Shown in pieces: positions 13,574 through 25,429 of a stretch of 64,000 nucleotides of DNA. Both the position numbers and the translations under genes were made by a program. This DNA comes from Chenopodium formosanum (Eukaryota > Streptophyta > Magnoliopsida > Caryophyllales > Amaranthaceae), in the NCBI GenBank assembly GCA_024500155.1, contig CM044869.1, forward strand, positions 29,944,501-30,008,500, given 5' to 3'. The first letter of the stretch is position 1. Every line of letters starts with the position of its first letter. The notes beneath the pieces are model-generated. The model was given only the letters and a program-made list of their open reading frames with translations. It searched no databases and was not told where the DNA came from.

Positions 13574-14398
13574 TTGAATCAAATGAATTCAAACACATTC
13601 AAACAAAGGATGTTAAACCAAATGAAAGTAAAACACATTCTAATAAAGCATTGTAAAGCAAAAAATGTCAATTGCAATCAACAAAGCTATTTGAATCAAA
13701 TGAAAGTCAAACACATTCAAACAAAGCTTTTTGAAGCAACTGGAAGTCAAATGCATTCAACAAAGCTGTTTGACTCAAATAAAAGTCAAACACATTAAAA
13801 CAAAGCTTTTTGAATCAAATGAAAGTCAAATGCATTCAATAAAGCTTTTTGAATCGAATGAATTCAAACACATTCAAACAAAGCTCTTTAATGCAAATGA
13901 ATGTCAAATACATTCAGCAAAGCTGTTTGAATCAAATAAAGTCAAACAGATTCAAACAAAGCTTTTTGAATCAAATGAAAGTGAAATGCATTAAACAAAG
14001 CTATTTGTATCTAATGAAAGTCAAACACATTCAAACAAAGCTTTTTGAAGCAAATGAAAGTTAAATGCATTCAACAAAGCTATTTGAATCAAAAGAAAGT
14101 CAAACACATCCAAACAAAGCTTTTTGATGCAAATGAAAGTCAAATTCATTCAGCAAAGCTGTTTGAATCAAATGAAAGTCAAACGCATTCAAACAAAGCT
14201 TTTTAAAGCAAATGAAAGTTAAATGCATTCAACAAATCGATTTGAATCAATGAAAATCAAACACATTCAAACAAAGCGTTTTGAATCATATGAAAGTCAA
14301 ATGCATTCAACAAAGCTATTTGAATCAAATGAAAGTCAAACACATTCAAACAAAGCTTTTTGAAGCAAATGAAAGTCAAATGCATTTAACAAAGCTAT
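13574..14398 (+). repeat. HOR1 unit 8, full 825 bp form
   Basis: A full unit with the CAACTGGAAG variant and private changes GTAAAACACATTC and TTTGACTCAAATAAAAG. Confidence 0.92.
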
Positions 14399-15065
14399 TT
14401 GAATCAAATGAATTCAAACACATTCAAACAAAGGATGTTAATCCAAATGAAAGTCAAACACATTCTAACAAAGCATTGTAAAGCAAAAAAAGTCAATTAC
14501 AATCAACAAAGCTATTTGAATCAAATGAAAGTCAAACACATTCAAACAAAGCTTTTTGAAGCAACTGGAAGTTAAATGCATTCAACAAAGCTGTTTGAGT
14601 CAAATAAAAGTCAAACACATTAAAACAAAGCTTTTTGAATCAAATGAAAGTCAAATGCATTCAATAAAGCTTTTTGAATCGAATGAATTCAAACACATTA
14701 AAACAAAGCTCTTTAATGCAAATGAATGTCAAATACATTCAGCAAAGCTGTTTGAATCAAATAAAGTCAAACAGATTCAAACAAAGCTTTTTGAATCAAA
14801 TGAAAGTGAAATGCATTAAACAAAGCTATTTGTATCTAATGAAAGTCAAACGCATTCAAACAAAGCTTTTTAAAGCAAATGAAAGTTAAATGCATTCAAC
14901 AAATCGATTTGAATCAATGAAAATCAAACACATTCAAACAAAGCGTTTTGAATCATATGAAAGTCAAATGCATTCAACAAAGCTATTTGAATCAAATGAA
15001 AGTCAAACACATTCAAACAAAGCTTTTTGAAGCAAATGAAAGTCAAATGCATTTAACAAAGCTAT
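14399..15065 (+). repeat. HOR1 unit 9, 667 bp form
   Basis: The two-dimer deletion form with CAATTACAATC, CAACTGGAAG and CACATTAAAACAAAGCTC, as in units 4 and 10. A private change is GATGTTAATCC. Confidence 0.92.
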
Positions 15066-15732
15066 TTGAATCAAATGAATTCAAACAGATTCAAACAAAG
15101 GATGTTAAACCAAATGAAAGTCAAACACATTCTAACAAAGCATTGTAACGCAAAAAAAGTCAATTACAATCAACAAAGCTATTTGAATCAAATGAAAGTC
15201 AAACACATTCAAACAAAGCTTTTTGAAGCAACTGGAAGTCAAATGCATTCAACAAAGCTGTTTGAGTCAAATAAAAGTCAAACACATTAAAACAAAGCTT
15301 TTTGAATCAAATGAAAGTCAAATGCATTCAATAAAGCTTTTTGAATCGAATGAATTCAAACACATTAAAACAAAGCTCTTTAATGCAAATGAATGTCAAA
15401 TACATTCAGCAAAGCTGTTTGAATCAAATAAAGTCAAACAGATTCAAACAAAGCTTTTTGAATCAAATGAAAGTGAAATGCATTAAACAAAGCTATTTGT
15501 ATCTAATGAAAGTCAAACGCATTCAAACAAAGCTTTTTAAAGCAAATGAAAGTTAAATGCATTCAACAAATCGATTTGAATCAATGAAAATCAAACACAT
15601 TCAAACAAAGCGTTTTGAATCATATGAAAGTCAAATGCATTCAACAAAGCTATTTGAATTAAATGAAAGTCAAACACATTCAAACAAAGCTTTTTGAAGC
15701 AAATGAAAGTCAAATGCATTTAACAAAGCTAT
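15066..15732 (+). repeat. HOR1 unit 10, 667 bp form
   Basis: The second of two adjacent 667 bp units, with the same diagnostic bases as units 4 and 9. Private changes are CAAACAGATTC at the anchor and CATTGTAACGC. Confidence 0.92.
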
Positions 15733-16557
15733 TTGAATCAAATGAATTCAAACACATTCAAACAAAGGATGTTAAACCAAATGAAAGTCAAACACATTCT
15801 AACAAAGCATTGTAAAGCAAAAAAAGTCAATTGCAATCAACAAAGCTATTTGAATCAAATGAAAGTCAAACACATTCGAACAAAGCTTTTTGAAGCAACT
15901 GAAAGTCAAATGCATTCAACAAAGCTGTTTGAGTCAAATAAAAGTGAAACACATTAAAACAAAGTTTTTTGAATCAAATGAAAGTCAAATGCATTCAATA
16001 AAGCTTTTGGAATCGAATGAATTAAAACACATTCAAACAAAGCTCTTTAATGCAAATGAATGTCAAATACATTCAGCAAAGCTGTTTGAATCAAATAAAG
16101 TCAAACAGGTTCAAACAAAGCTTTTTGAATCAAATGAAAGTGAAATGCATTAAACAAAGCTATTTGTATCTAATGAAAGTCAAACACATTCAAACAAAGC
16201 TTTTTGAGGCAAATGAAAGTTAAATGCATTCAACAAAGCTATTTGAATCAAAAGAAAGTCAAACACATCCAAACAAAGCTTTTTGATGCAAATGAAAGTC
16301 AAATTCATTCAGCAAAGCTGTTTGAATCAAATGAAAGTCAAACGCATTCAAACAAAGCTTTTTAAAGCAAATGAAAGTTAAATGCATTCAACAAATCGAT
16401 TTGAATCAATGAAAATCAAACACATTCAAACAAAGCGTTTTGAATCATATGAAAGTCAAATGCATTCAACAAAGCTATTTGAATCAAATGAAAGTCAAAC
16501 ACATTCAAACAAAGCTTTTTGAAGCAAATGAAAGTCAAATGCATTTAACAAAGCTAT
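15733..16557 (+). repeat. HOR1 unit 11, full 825 bp form
   Basis: A full unit with several private substitutions (AAAGTTTTTTG, CTTTTGGAATCG, CAAACAGGTTC). It carries TTTTTGAGGC near 16201, a variant also present near 12001 and 12396. Confidence 0.92.
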
Positions 16558-17541
16558 TTGAATCAAATGAATTCAAACACATTCAAACAAAGGATGTTAA
16601 ACCAAATGAAAGTCAAACACATTCTAACAAAGCATTGTAAAGCAAAAAAAGTCAATTGCAATCAACAAAGCTATTTGAATCAAATGAAAGTCAAACACAT
16701 TTAAACAAAGCTTTTTGAAGCAACTGAAAGTCAAATGCATACAACAAAGATGTTTGAGTCAAATAAAAGTCAAACACATTAAAACAAAGCTTTTTGAATC
16801 AAATGAAAGTCAAATGCATTCAATAAAGCTTTTTGAATCGAATGAATTCAAACACATTCAAACAAAACTCTTTAATGCAAATGAATGTCAAATACATTCA
16901 AGAAAGCTGTTTGAATCAAATAAAGTCAAACAGATTCAAACAAAGCTTTTTGAATCAAATGAAAGTGAAATGCATTAAACAAAGCTATTTGTATCTAATG
17001 AAAGTCAAACACATTCAAACAAAGCTTTTTGAAGCAAATGAAAGTTAAATGCATTCAACAAAGCTATTTGAATCAAAAGAAAGTCAAACACATCCAAACA
17101 AAGCTTTTTGATGCAAATGAAAGTCTAATTCATTCAGCAAAGCTGTTTGAATCAAATGAAAGTCAAACGCATTTAAACAAAGCTTTTTAAAGCAAATGAA
17201 AGTTAAATGCATTCAACAAAGCTATTTGAATCAAAAGAAAGTCAAACACATCCAAACAAAGCTTTTTGATGCAAATGAAAGTCAAATTCATTCAGCAAAG
17301 CTGTTTGAATCAAATGAAAGTCAAACGCATTCAAACAAAGCTTTTTAAAGCAAATGAAAGTTAAATGCATTCAACAAATCGATTTGAATCAATGAAAATC
17401 AAACACATTGAAACAAAGCTTTTTGAAGCAAATGAAAGTCAAATGCATTCTACAAAGATTTTTTGAATCAAATGAAAGTCAAACACATTGAAACAAAGCT
17501 TTTTGAACCAAATGAAAGTCAAATGCATTTAACAAAGCTAT
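16558..17541 (+). repeat. HOR1 unit 12, expanded 984 bp form
   Basis: Two dimers longer than the 825 bp form. The block with CACATCCAAAC, TTTTTGATGC, CATTCAGC and CTTTTTAAAGC occurs twice in tandem, starting near 17092 and 17250. From about 17405 the sequence changes to CATTGAAACAAAG and CATTCTACAAAG monomers that recur near 19740 and 21180, so this unit marks the start of the decaying edge. Confidence 0.9.
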
Positions 17542-18366
17542 TTGAATCAAATGAATTCAAACACATTCAAACAAAGGATGTTAAACCCAATGAAAGTCAA
17601 ACACATTCAAACAAAGCATTTTGAAGCAAAAAAAGTCAATTGCATTCAACTAAGCTATTTGAATCAAATGAAAGTCAAACACATTCAAACAAAGCATTTT
17701 TGAAGCAACTGAAAGTCAAATGCATTCAACAAAGCTGTTTGAGTCAAATAAAAGTCAAACACATTAAAACAAAGCTTTTTGAATCAAATGAAAGTCAAAT
17801 GCATTCAATAAATTTTTTTGAATCGAATGAATTCAAACACATTCAAACAAAGCTCTTTAATGCAAATGAATGTCAAATACATTCAGCAAAGCTGTTTGAA
17901 TCAAATAAAGTCAAACAGATTCAAATAAAGCTTTTTGAATCAAATGAAAGTGAAATGCATTAAACAAAGCTATTTGTATCCAATGAAAGTCAAACACATT
18001 CAAACAAAGCTTTTTGAAGCAAATGAAAGTTAAATGCATTCAACAAAGCTATTTGAATCAAAAGAAAGTCAAACACATCAAACAAAGCTTTTTGATGCAA
18101 ATGAAAGTAAAATTCATTCAGCAAAGCGATTTGAATCAAATGAAAGTCAAACGCATTCAAACAAAGCTTTTTAAAGCAAATGAAAGTTAAATGCATTCAA
18201 CAAATCGATTTGAATCAATGAAAATCAAACACATTCAAACAAAGCGTTTTGAATCTAATGAAAGTCAAATGCATTCAACAAAGCTAATTGAATCAAATAA
18301 AAGTAAAACACATTCAAATAATACTTTTTGAAGCAAATGAAAGTCAAATGCATTCAACAAAGCTAT
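17542..18366 (+). repeat. HOR1 unit 13, terminal diverged unit
   Basis: The anchor is present, but the next monomer is GCATTTTGAAGC rather than GCATTGTAAAGC, matching the copy at 19862. The rest follows HOR1 order through AAATCGATTTG near 18206 and AAAGCGTTTTG near 18241. The following anchor position, about 18367, has GGTTTTTAATAC instead of GGATGTTAAACC. Confidence 0.88.
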
Positions 18367-19729
18367 TCGAATCAAATGAATTCAAACTCATTCAAACAAA
18401 GGTTTTTAATACTACTAAAAGTCAAACACATTCAAACAAAACTTTTTGAATCAAATGAAAATCAAATGCATTCAACAAAGCTATTTAAATCAAATGAAAG
18501 TCAGACACGTTCAAACAAAGCTTTTTGAAGCAAATGAAAGTTAAATGCATTCAAAAAAGCTATTTGAATCAAATGAATGACAAACACATTCAAACAAAGC
18601 TTTTTGAAGCAAATCAAAGTCAAATCATTCAACAAAGCTATTTGAATCAAATGAATTCAAATACATTAAAACAAAGGTTTTTAAACCAAATGAAAGTGAA
18701 ACAAATTCAAATAAAGCATTTAGAAGAAAAAAAAAGTCAATTGCATTCAACAAATCTATTTGAATCAGATGAAAGTCAAACACATTCAAACAAATCTTTT
18801 TGAAGCAACCGATAGTCAAATGCATTCAACAAAGCAGTTTGAATCAAATGAAAGTCAAACACATTCAAACAAAGCTTTTTGAAGCAAAGGAAAGTCAAAT
18901 GCATTCAACAAAGCGGTTTGAATCAAATGAAAGTCAAACACATTCAAACAAAACTTTTTGAAGCCAATGAAAGTTAAATACATTCAACAATGCTATTTGA
19001 ATAAAATGAAAGTCAAACATAATCAAACAAAGCTTTTAAATAAATGAAAGTCAAATGTATTCAACAAATCTATTTGAATCAATGAATGTCAAACACATTC
19101 AAACAAAACTTTTTGAAGCAAATGAAAGTTAAATGCATTCAACAAAGCTATTTGAATCAAATGAAAGTCTATCACATTCAAACAAATCTTTTTAAATCGA
19201 ATGAAAGTTAAATGCATTCAACAAAGTTATTTAAATCAAATGAAAGTCAATCACATTGAAACAAAGCTTTTTGAAGCAAATGAAAGTCAAATGCATTCGA
19301 TAAAGCTATTTGAATCAAACGAAAGTTAAATAAATTCAAACAATGCTTTATGAATTAAATGAAAGTCAAATGCATTCCACAAAGCTTTTTGAATAAAATG
19401 AATTCAAACACGTTTAAACAAAGGTTTTTAAATCAAAAAAAATAAAACACATTCAAACAAAGCATTTTAAAGCAAATGAAAGTCAAATTCATTCAACAAA
19501 GCTATTTGAATCAAATGAAAGTTAAACACATTCAAACAAAGCTTTTTGATGCAAATCAAAGTTAAATGCATTCAAACAAAGCTTTTTGAAGCAAATGAAA
19601 GTCAAATGCATTCAACAAAGCTATTGAATCAAATGAAAGTCAAACAAATTCAAACAAAGCTTTTTGAAGCAAATGAAAGTCAAATGCATTCAACAAAGCT
19701 ATTTGAATCAAATGAAAATTAAACACATT

Positions 19730-20090
19730 GAAACAAAGCTTTTTGAAGCAAATGAAAGTCAAATGCATTCTACAAAGATTTTTTGAATCAAATGAAAGTC
19801 AAACACATTGAAACAAAGCTTTTTGAACCAAATGAAAGTCAAATGCATTTAACAAAGCTATTTGAATCAAATGAATTCAAACACATTCAAACAAAGGATG
19901 TTAAACCAAATGAAAGTCAAACACATTCAAACAAAGCATTTTGAAGCAAAAAAAGTCAATTGCATTCAACTAAGCTATGTGAATCAAATGAAAGTCAAAC
20001 ACATTCAAACAAAGCTTTTTGAAGTAACTGAAAGTAAAATGTATTCAACAAAGCTGTTTGAATCAAATGAAAGTCAAATTCATTGAAACA
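19730..20090 (+). repeat. Copy of 17410-17770 at 2320 bp offset
   Basis: CATTCTACAAAGATTTTTTG, CACATTGAAACAAAG, GAACCAAATG, the GGATGTTAAACC anchor (19862 against 17542) and CAACTAAGC appear in the same order and spacing as at the end of HOR1, offset exactly 2320 bp. After about 20030 the copy diverges from HOR1. Confidence 0.88.
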
Positions 20091-20259
20091 AAGCTTTTTA
20101 AATCAAATGAAAGTCAAATGCATTCAATAAAACTTTTTGAATCAAATGAAAGTCAAACACATTCAAACTGAGGTTTTTGAATCAAATGAAAGTCTAATGC
20201 ATTCAAGAAAGCGATTTGAATTAAATAAAAATCAAACACATTCAAACAAAGCTATTTGA

Positions 20260-21005
20260 ATCAAATGGATGTCAAACACATTCAAACAAAGCTTTTTGAA
20301 TCAATTGAAAGTCAACGGCATTCAAGAAAGCTATTTGAATCAAATGAAAGTAAAACACATTCAAACAATGCTTTTTGAAGCAAATGAAAGTCAAATGCAT
20401 TTAACTAAACTTTTTGAATCAAATGAAACTCAAACACATTAAAAAAAAGCTTTTTGAAGCAATTGAAAGTCAAATGCATTCAACAAAGCTGTTTGAATCA
20501 AATGAAAGTCAAACACATTGAAACAAAGCTTTTTGAATCAAATGAAAGTCAAATGCATTCAATAAAGCTTTTGGAATCAAATGAATTAAAAGACATTCAA
20601 ACAAAGGTTTTTGATTCAAATGAAAGTCAAATGTATTCAGCAAAGCTGTTTGAATCAAATGAAAATCAAACACTTTAAAACAAAGCTTTTTGAATCAAAT
20701 GAGAGTCAAATGCATTCAACAAAGCGATTTGAATCAAATGAAAATCAAACACATTCAAACAAAGCTTTTTGAAGCAAATAAAAGTCAAATGCATTCAACA
20801 AAGCCATTTGAATCAAATGAATGTCAAACACATTCAAACAAAACTTTTTGAATCAAATGAAAGTCAATGGCATACAAGAAAGCAATTTTAATCACATGAA
20901 AGTAAAACACATTCAAATAATGCTTTTTGAAGCAAATGAAAGTCAAATACATTTAACTAAACTTTTTGAATCAAATGAAACTCAAATACTTTCAAACAAA
21001 GCTTT
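20260..21005 (+). repeat. 552 bp tandem duplication
   Basis: The rare strings GGCATTCAAGAAAGC / GGCATACAAGAAAGC, GTAAAACACATTCAAA, and TTTAACTAAACTTTTTG followed by GAAACTCAAA occur near 20290-20435 and again near 20845-20990. The TTAACTAAAC anchor moves by 552 bp, which is 14 monomers. The copies differ at several bases. Confidence 0.85.
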
Positions 21006-21169
21006 TTGAAGCAAATGAAAGTCAATTGCATTCAATAAAGCTATTTGAATCAAATGAAAGTCAAACATATTTGAACAAAGCTTTTTGAAGCAAATGAATG
21101 TCAAATGCATTCAACAAAGCTGTTTGAATCAAATGAAAGTCAAACACATACAAACAAAGCTTTTTGAAG

Positions 21170-21440
21170 CAAATGAAAGTCAAATGCATTCTACAAAGAT
21201 TTTTTGAATCAAATGAAAGTCAAACACATTGAAACAAAGCTTTTTGAACCAAATGAAAGTCAAATGCATTTAACAAAGCTATTTGAATCAAATGAATGTC
21301 AAACACATACAAACAAAGCTTTTTGAAGCAAATGGAAGTCAAATGCATTCTACAAAGATTTTTTGAATAAAATGAAAGTCAAACACATTGAAAAAAAGCT
21401 TTTTGAACCAAATGAAAGTCAAATGCATTCAACAAAGCTA
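21170..21440 (+). repeat. 159 bp tandem duplication (two dimers)
   Basis: CACATACAAACAAAG followed by CATTCTACAAAGATTTTTTG occurs at about 21146-21210 and again 159 bp later, with CACATTGAAA and GAACCAAATG after each. It is the same edge motif as at 17450 and 19770. Confidence 0.85.
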
Positions 21441-22069
21441 TTTTAATCAAAAGAAAGTGAAACACATTCAAATAAAGCTTTTTGAAGCAAATGAAACTCA
21501 AATGCATTCAACAAAGCTATTTGAAACAAATAAATGTCAAACACATTCAAACAAAGGTTTTTGAAGCAAATGAAAGTGAAATGCATTGAACAAACCTGTT
21601 TGAATCAAATAAAAGTCAAACTCATTCAAACAAAGCTTTTTGAATCAAAAGAGTGTCAAATGCATTAAACAAAGATATTTGAATCAAATGAAAGTCAAAC
21701 ACATTCAAACAAATCTTTTTGAAGCCAATGTAAGTTAAATGCATTTAACAAAGCTATTTGAAGCAAATGAAAGTCAATCACTTTCAAACAAAGCTTTTTG
21801 AAGAAAATGAATGTCAAATGCATTCAACAAAGCTATTTGAATCAAATGAATTCAAATAAATTCAAAGAATGCTTTATGAATCAAATGAAAGTCAAATGCA
21901 TTCCACAATGCTATTTGAATAAAATGAATTCAAACACGGTCAAACAAATGTTTTTCAATCAAATAAAAGTCATACACATACAAACAAAGCATTTTAAAGC
22001 AAATGAAAGTCAATTGCATTCAACAAATCTTTTTGAATCAAATGAAAGTCAAACACATTCAAACAAAGC

Positions 22070-23700
22070 TTTTTGAAACAAATGAAAGTCAAATGCATTC
22101 AACAAAGCTATTTGAATCAAATGAAAGTCAAACACATTCAAACAATGCATTATGAATCAAATGAAAGTCAAATGCATTCAACAAAGCTATTAGAATCAAA
22201 TGAAAGTCAAACACATTCAAACAATGCATGATGAATAAATTGAAAGTCAAATGCATTCAACAAAGCTATTAGAATCAAATGAAAGTCTAACACATTCAAA
22301 CATTCTTTATGAATCCAATGAAAGTCAAATGCATTCAACAAAGCTGTTATAATCAAATGAAAGTCAAACACATTCAAACAATGCATGATGAATAAAATGA
22401 AAGTCAAAAGCATTCAACAAAGCTATTAGAATCAATTGAAAGTCAAACACATTCAAACAATGCTTTATGAATAAAATGAAAGTCAAATGCATTCAACAAA
22501 GCTATTTGAATAAAATGAATTCAATCACATTCAAACAAAAGTTTCTAAATCAGATAAAAGTCAAACACATTCGAACGAATCATTTTAAAACAAATGAAAG
22601 TCAATTACATTCAACAAACTTATATGAATCAAATGAAAGTCAAACACATTCAAACAAAGATTTTTGAAGCAAATAAAAGTCAAATGCATTCAACAAAGAT
22701 ATTTGAATCAAATGAAAGTCAAACACATTCAAACAAAGCTTTTTGAAGCAAATGAAAGTCAAATGCATTCAAAAAAGCTATTTGAATCAAATGAAAATAA
22801 AATAAATTCAACTAAGCTATTTGACTCAAATGATAGTCAAACACATTCAAACAATGCATGATAAATAAAATGAAAGTCAAATACATTCAACAAAGCTATT
22901 AGAATTAAATGAAAGTCAAACACATTCAAACAATGCTTTATGAATAAAATGAAAGTCAAACGCATTCAACAAAGCTATTTGAATAAAATGAATTCAAGCA
23001 CATTCAAACAAAAGTTTCTAAATCTGATAAAAGTCAAACGCATTCAAACGAAGCATTTTAAAATAAATGAAAGTCAACTACATTCAACAAACTTATATGA
23101 ATCAAATGAAAGTCAAACACATTCAAATAATGATTTTTGAAGCAAATGAAAGTCAAATGCATTCAACAAAGCTATTTGAATCAAATGAAAGTTAAACACA
23201 TTCAAAAAATGCTTTTTGAAGCAAATGAAAGCTAAATGCATTCAAAAAAGCTATTTGAATCAAATTAATGTCAAACACATTCAAACAAAGCTTTTTGAAT
23301 TAAATGAAAGTCCAATGCATTCAACAAAGCTATTTGAATCAAATGAAAGTCATACACATTCAAACAATGCCTTTTGAACCAAATGAAAGTCAAATGCATT
23401 CAACAAAGCTATTTGAATTAAATGAATGTCAAACACAATCAAACAAAGCTTTTTGAAACAAATGAAAGTCAATTGCATCCAACAAAGCTATTTGAACAAA
23501 ATAAATTCAAACACATTCAAACAAAGGTTTCTAAATCAGATAAAAGTCAAACACATTCAAACAAAGCATTTCAAATCAAATGAAAGTCAATTGCATTCAA
23601 CAAACTTATATGAATCAAATGAAAGTCAAACACATTCAAACAAAGATTTTTGAATCAAATGAAAATCAAATGCATTCAACAAAGCTATTTGAATCAAATG
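22070..23700 (+). repeat. HOR2-like region: 157 bp and 473 bp repeats with the TTTCTAAATC cassette
   Basis: AACAATGCATGATGAATAAA occurs at about 22221 and 22378 (157 bp apart) and, with one base changed, 473 bp later near 22851. The 473 bp shift also carries GCTTTATGAATAAAATG, GTTTCTAAATC, CATTTTAAAA and CAAACTTATATGAATC, from 22461-22670 to 22934-23140. A third cassette copy is at 23480-23650. CTATTAGAATC is a frequent private variant. Confidence 0.87.
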
Positions 23701-25429
23701 AAAGTCAAACACATTAAAATAAAGCTTTACAAGAAAATGAAAGTTAAATGCATTCAACAAAACTATTTGAATCAAATGAAAGTCAAATGCATTCAATAAA
23801 GCCATTTAAATCAAATGAATTCAAACACATTCAAACAAAGCTTTTTGAATCAAATGAAAGTGAAATGCATTCAACAAAGCTGTTTGAATCAAATGAAAGT
23901 TAAATACTTTGAACAAACCTATTTGAATCAAAGAAAGTCAAACACATTCAAACAAAGCTTTTTGAATCAAATGAGAGTGAAATGCATTCAACAAAGCTAT
24001 TTGATTCAAATGAATTCAAACACAGTCAAACAAAGCTTTTTGAAGCAAATGAAAGTTAAATGCATTCAACAAAGCTATTTCAATCAAATGAAAGTCAAAC
24101 ACATTCAAACAAAGCTTTTTAAAGCAAATGAAAGATAAATGCATTCAACAAAGCTATTTGAATCAAATGAAAATCAAACACATTCAAACAAAGATTTTTG
24201 AATCAAATGAAAGTCAAATGCATTCAACAAAGCTATTTGAATCAAATGAATTCAAAAACATTTAAACAAAGGTTTTTTAATTTACTGAAAGTCAAACATA
24301 TTCAAACAAAGATTTTTGAATCAAATGAAAATCAAATGCATTCAACAAAGCTATTTCAATCAAATGAAAATCAAACACATTCAAACAAAGCTTTTTGAAG
24401 AAAATGAAAGTTAAATGCATTCAACAAAGCTATTTGAATCAAATGAAAGTCAAACACATTCAAACAAAGCTTTATGTAGCAAATGAAAGTCAAATGCTTT
24501 CAACAAAGCTATTTGAATCAAATGAATTCAAACACATTCAAACAAAGCTTTTTGACTCTAACAAAAATTAAATGCATTCAACAAAGCTATTTGAATCAAA
24601 TGAAAGTCAAACACATTCAAACAAAGCTTTTTGAATGAAATGAAAGTCAAATGCATTTAATAAAGCTATTTGAATCAAATGACTTCAAACACATTTAAAC
24701 AAAATTTTTAAACCAAAAGAAAGTCAAACAGATTCAAACAAAACATTTTGAAGCAAATGAAATTCAAATGCATTGAACAAAGTTGTTTGAATCAGATAAA
24801 CGTCAAACACATTCAAACAAAGCTTTTTAAATCAAGTGAAAGTAAAACACTTTCAAACAAAGTTTTTAAATCAACTGAAAGTCAAACACATTCAAACAAA
24901 GCTTTATGAATCAATTAAATGTCAAATGCATTCAACAATGCTATTTGAACCAAATGAAAGTCAAACATATTCAAACAAAGCTTTTTGTCTCTAACGAAAG
25001 TCATATGCACTCAAAGAAGTTATTTGAAGTAAATGAAAGTGAAACACATTCAAACAATGCTTTTTGAAGCAAATGAAAGTCAAATGCATTTAACAAGGCT
25101 ATTTGATTCAAATGAAACTCAAATAAATTCAAACAAAGCTTTTTGGAGCAAATGAAAGTCAAATGCATTCAGCAAAGCTATTTGAATCAAATGAATTCAA
25201 ACACATTCAAACAAAGGTTTTTTAATTTAATAAAAGTCAAACACATTCAAGCAAAGCTTTTTGAATCAAATGAAAATCAAATGCATTCAACAAAGCAATT
25301 TGAATCAAATGAAAGTAAAATACATTCAAACAAAGCTTTTTGAAGCAAATGAAAGTCAAACACATTCAAACAAAGCTTTTTGAAGCAAATGAAAGTGAAA
25401 TGCATTCAACAAAGCTATTTGAATCAAAT

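Larger units (their letters stand above)
7960..18366 (+). repeat. HOR1: higher-order repeat array, 825 bp unit and variants
   Basis: A distinctive ordered set of monomers repeats here. Its markers in order are GGATGTTAAACC, GCATTGTAAAGC with a short poly-A, GAAGCAACTG, GTTTGAGTCAAATAAAAG, AATCGAATGAATTC, CTCTTTAATGC, AATAAAGTCAAACAG, TTTGTATCTAATG, CACATCCAAAC, AAATCGATTTG and AAAGCGTTTTG. Successive GGATGTT anchors fall at 8038, 8469, 9214, 10039, 10706, 11531, 12749, 13574, 14399, 15066, 15733, 16558 and 17542. Spacings are 431, 745, 825, 667, 825, 1218, 825, 825, 667, 667, 825 and 984 bp. The 825 bp form is about 21 monomers. The order decays at about 18366, where the next anchor position is a diverged A' monomer. 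Confidence 0.95.
18367..22069 (+). repeat. Diverged satellite segment right of HOR1
   Basis: A and B monomers without a single long unit, but patched with duplications of HOR1-edge sequence (listed separately). Isolated poly-A variants occur near 18730 and 19950. Nothing other than satellite is visible. Confidence 0.85.
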
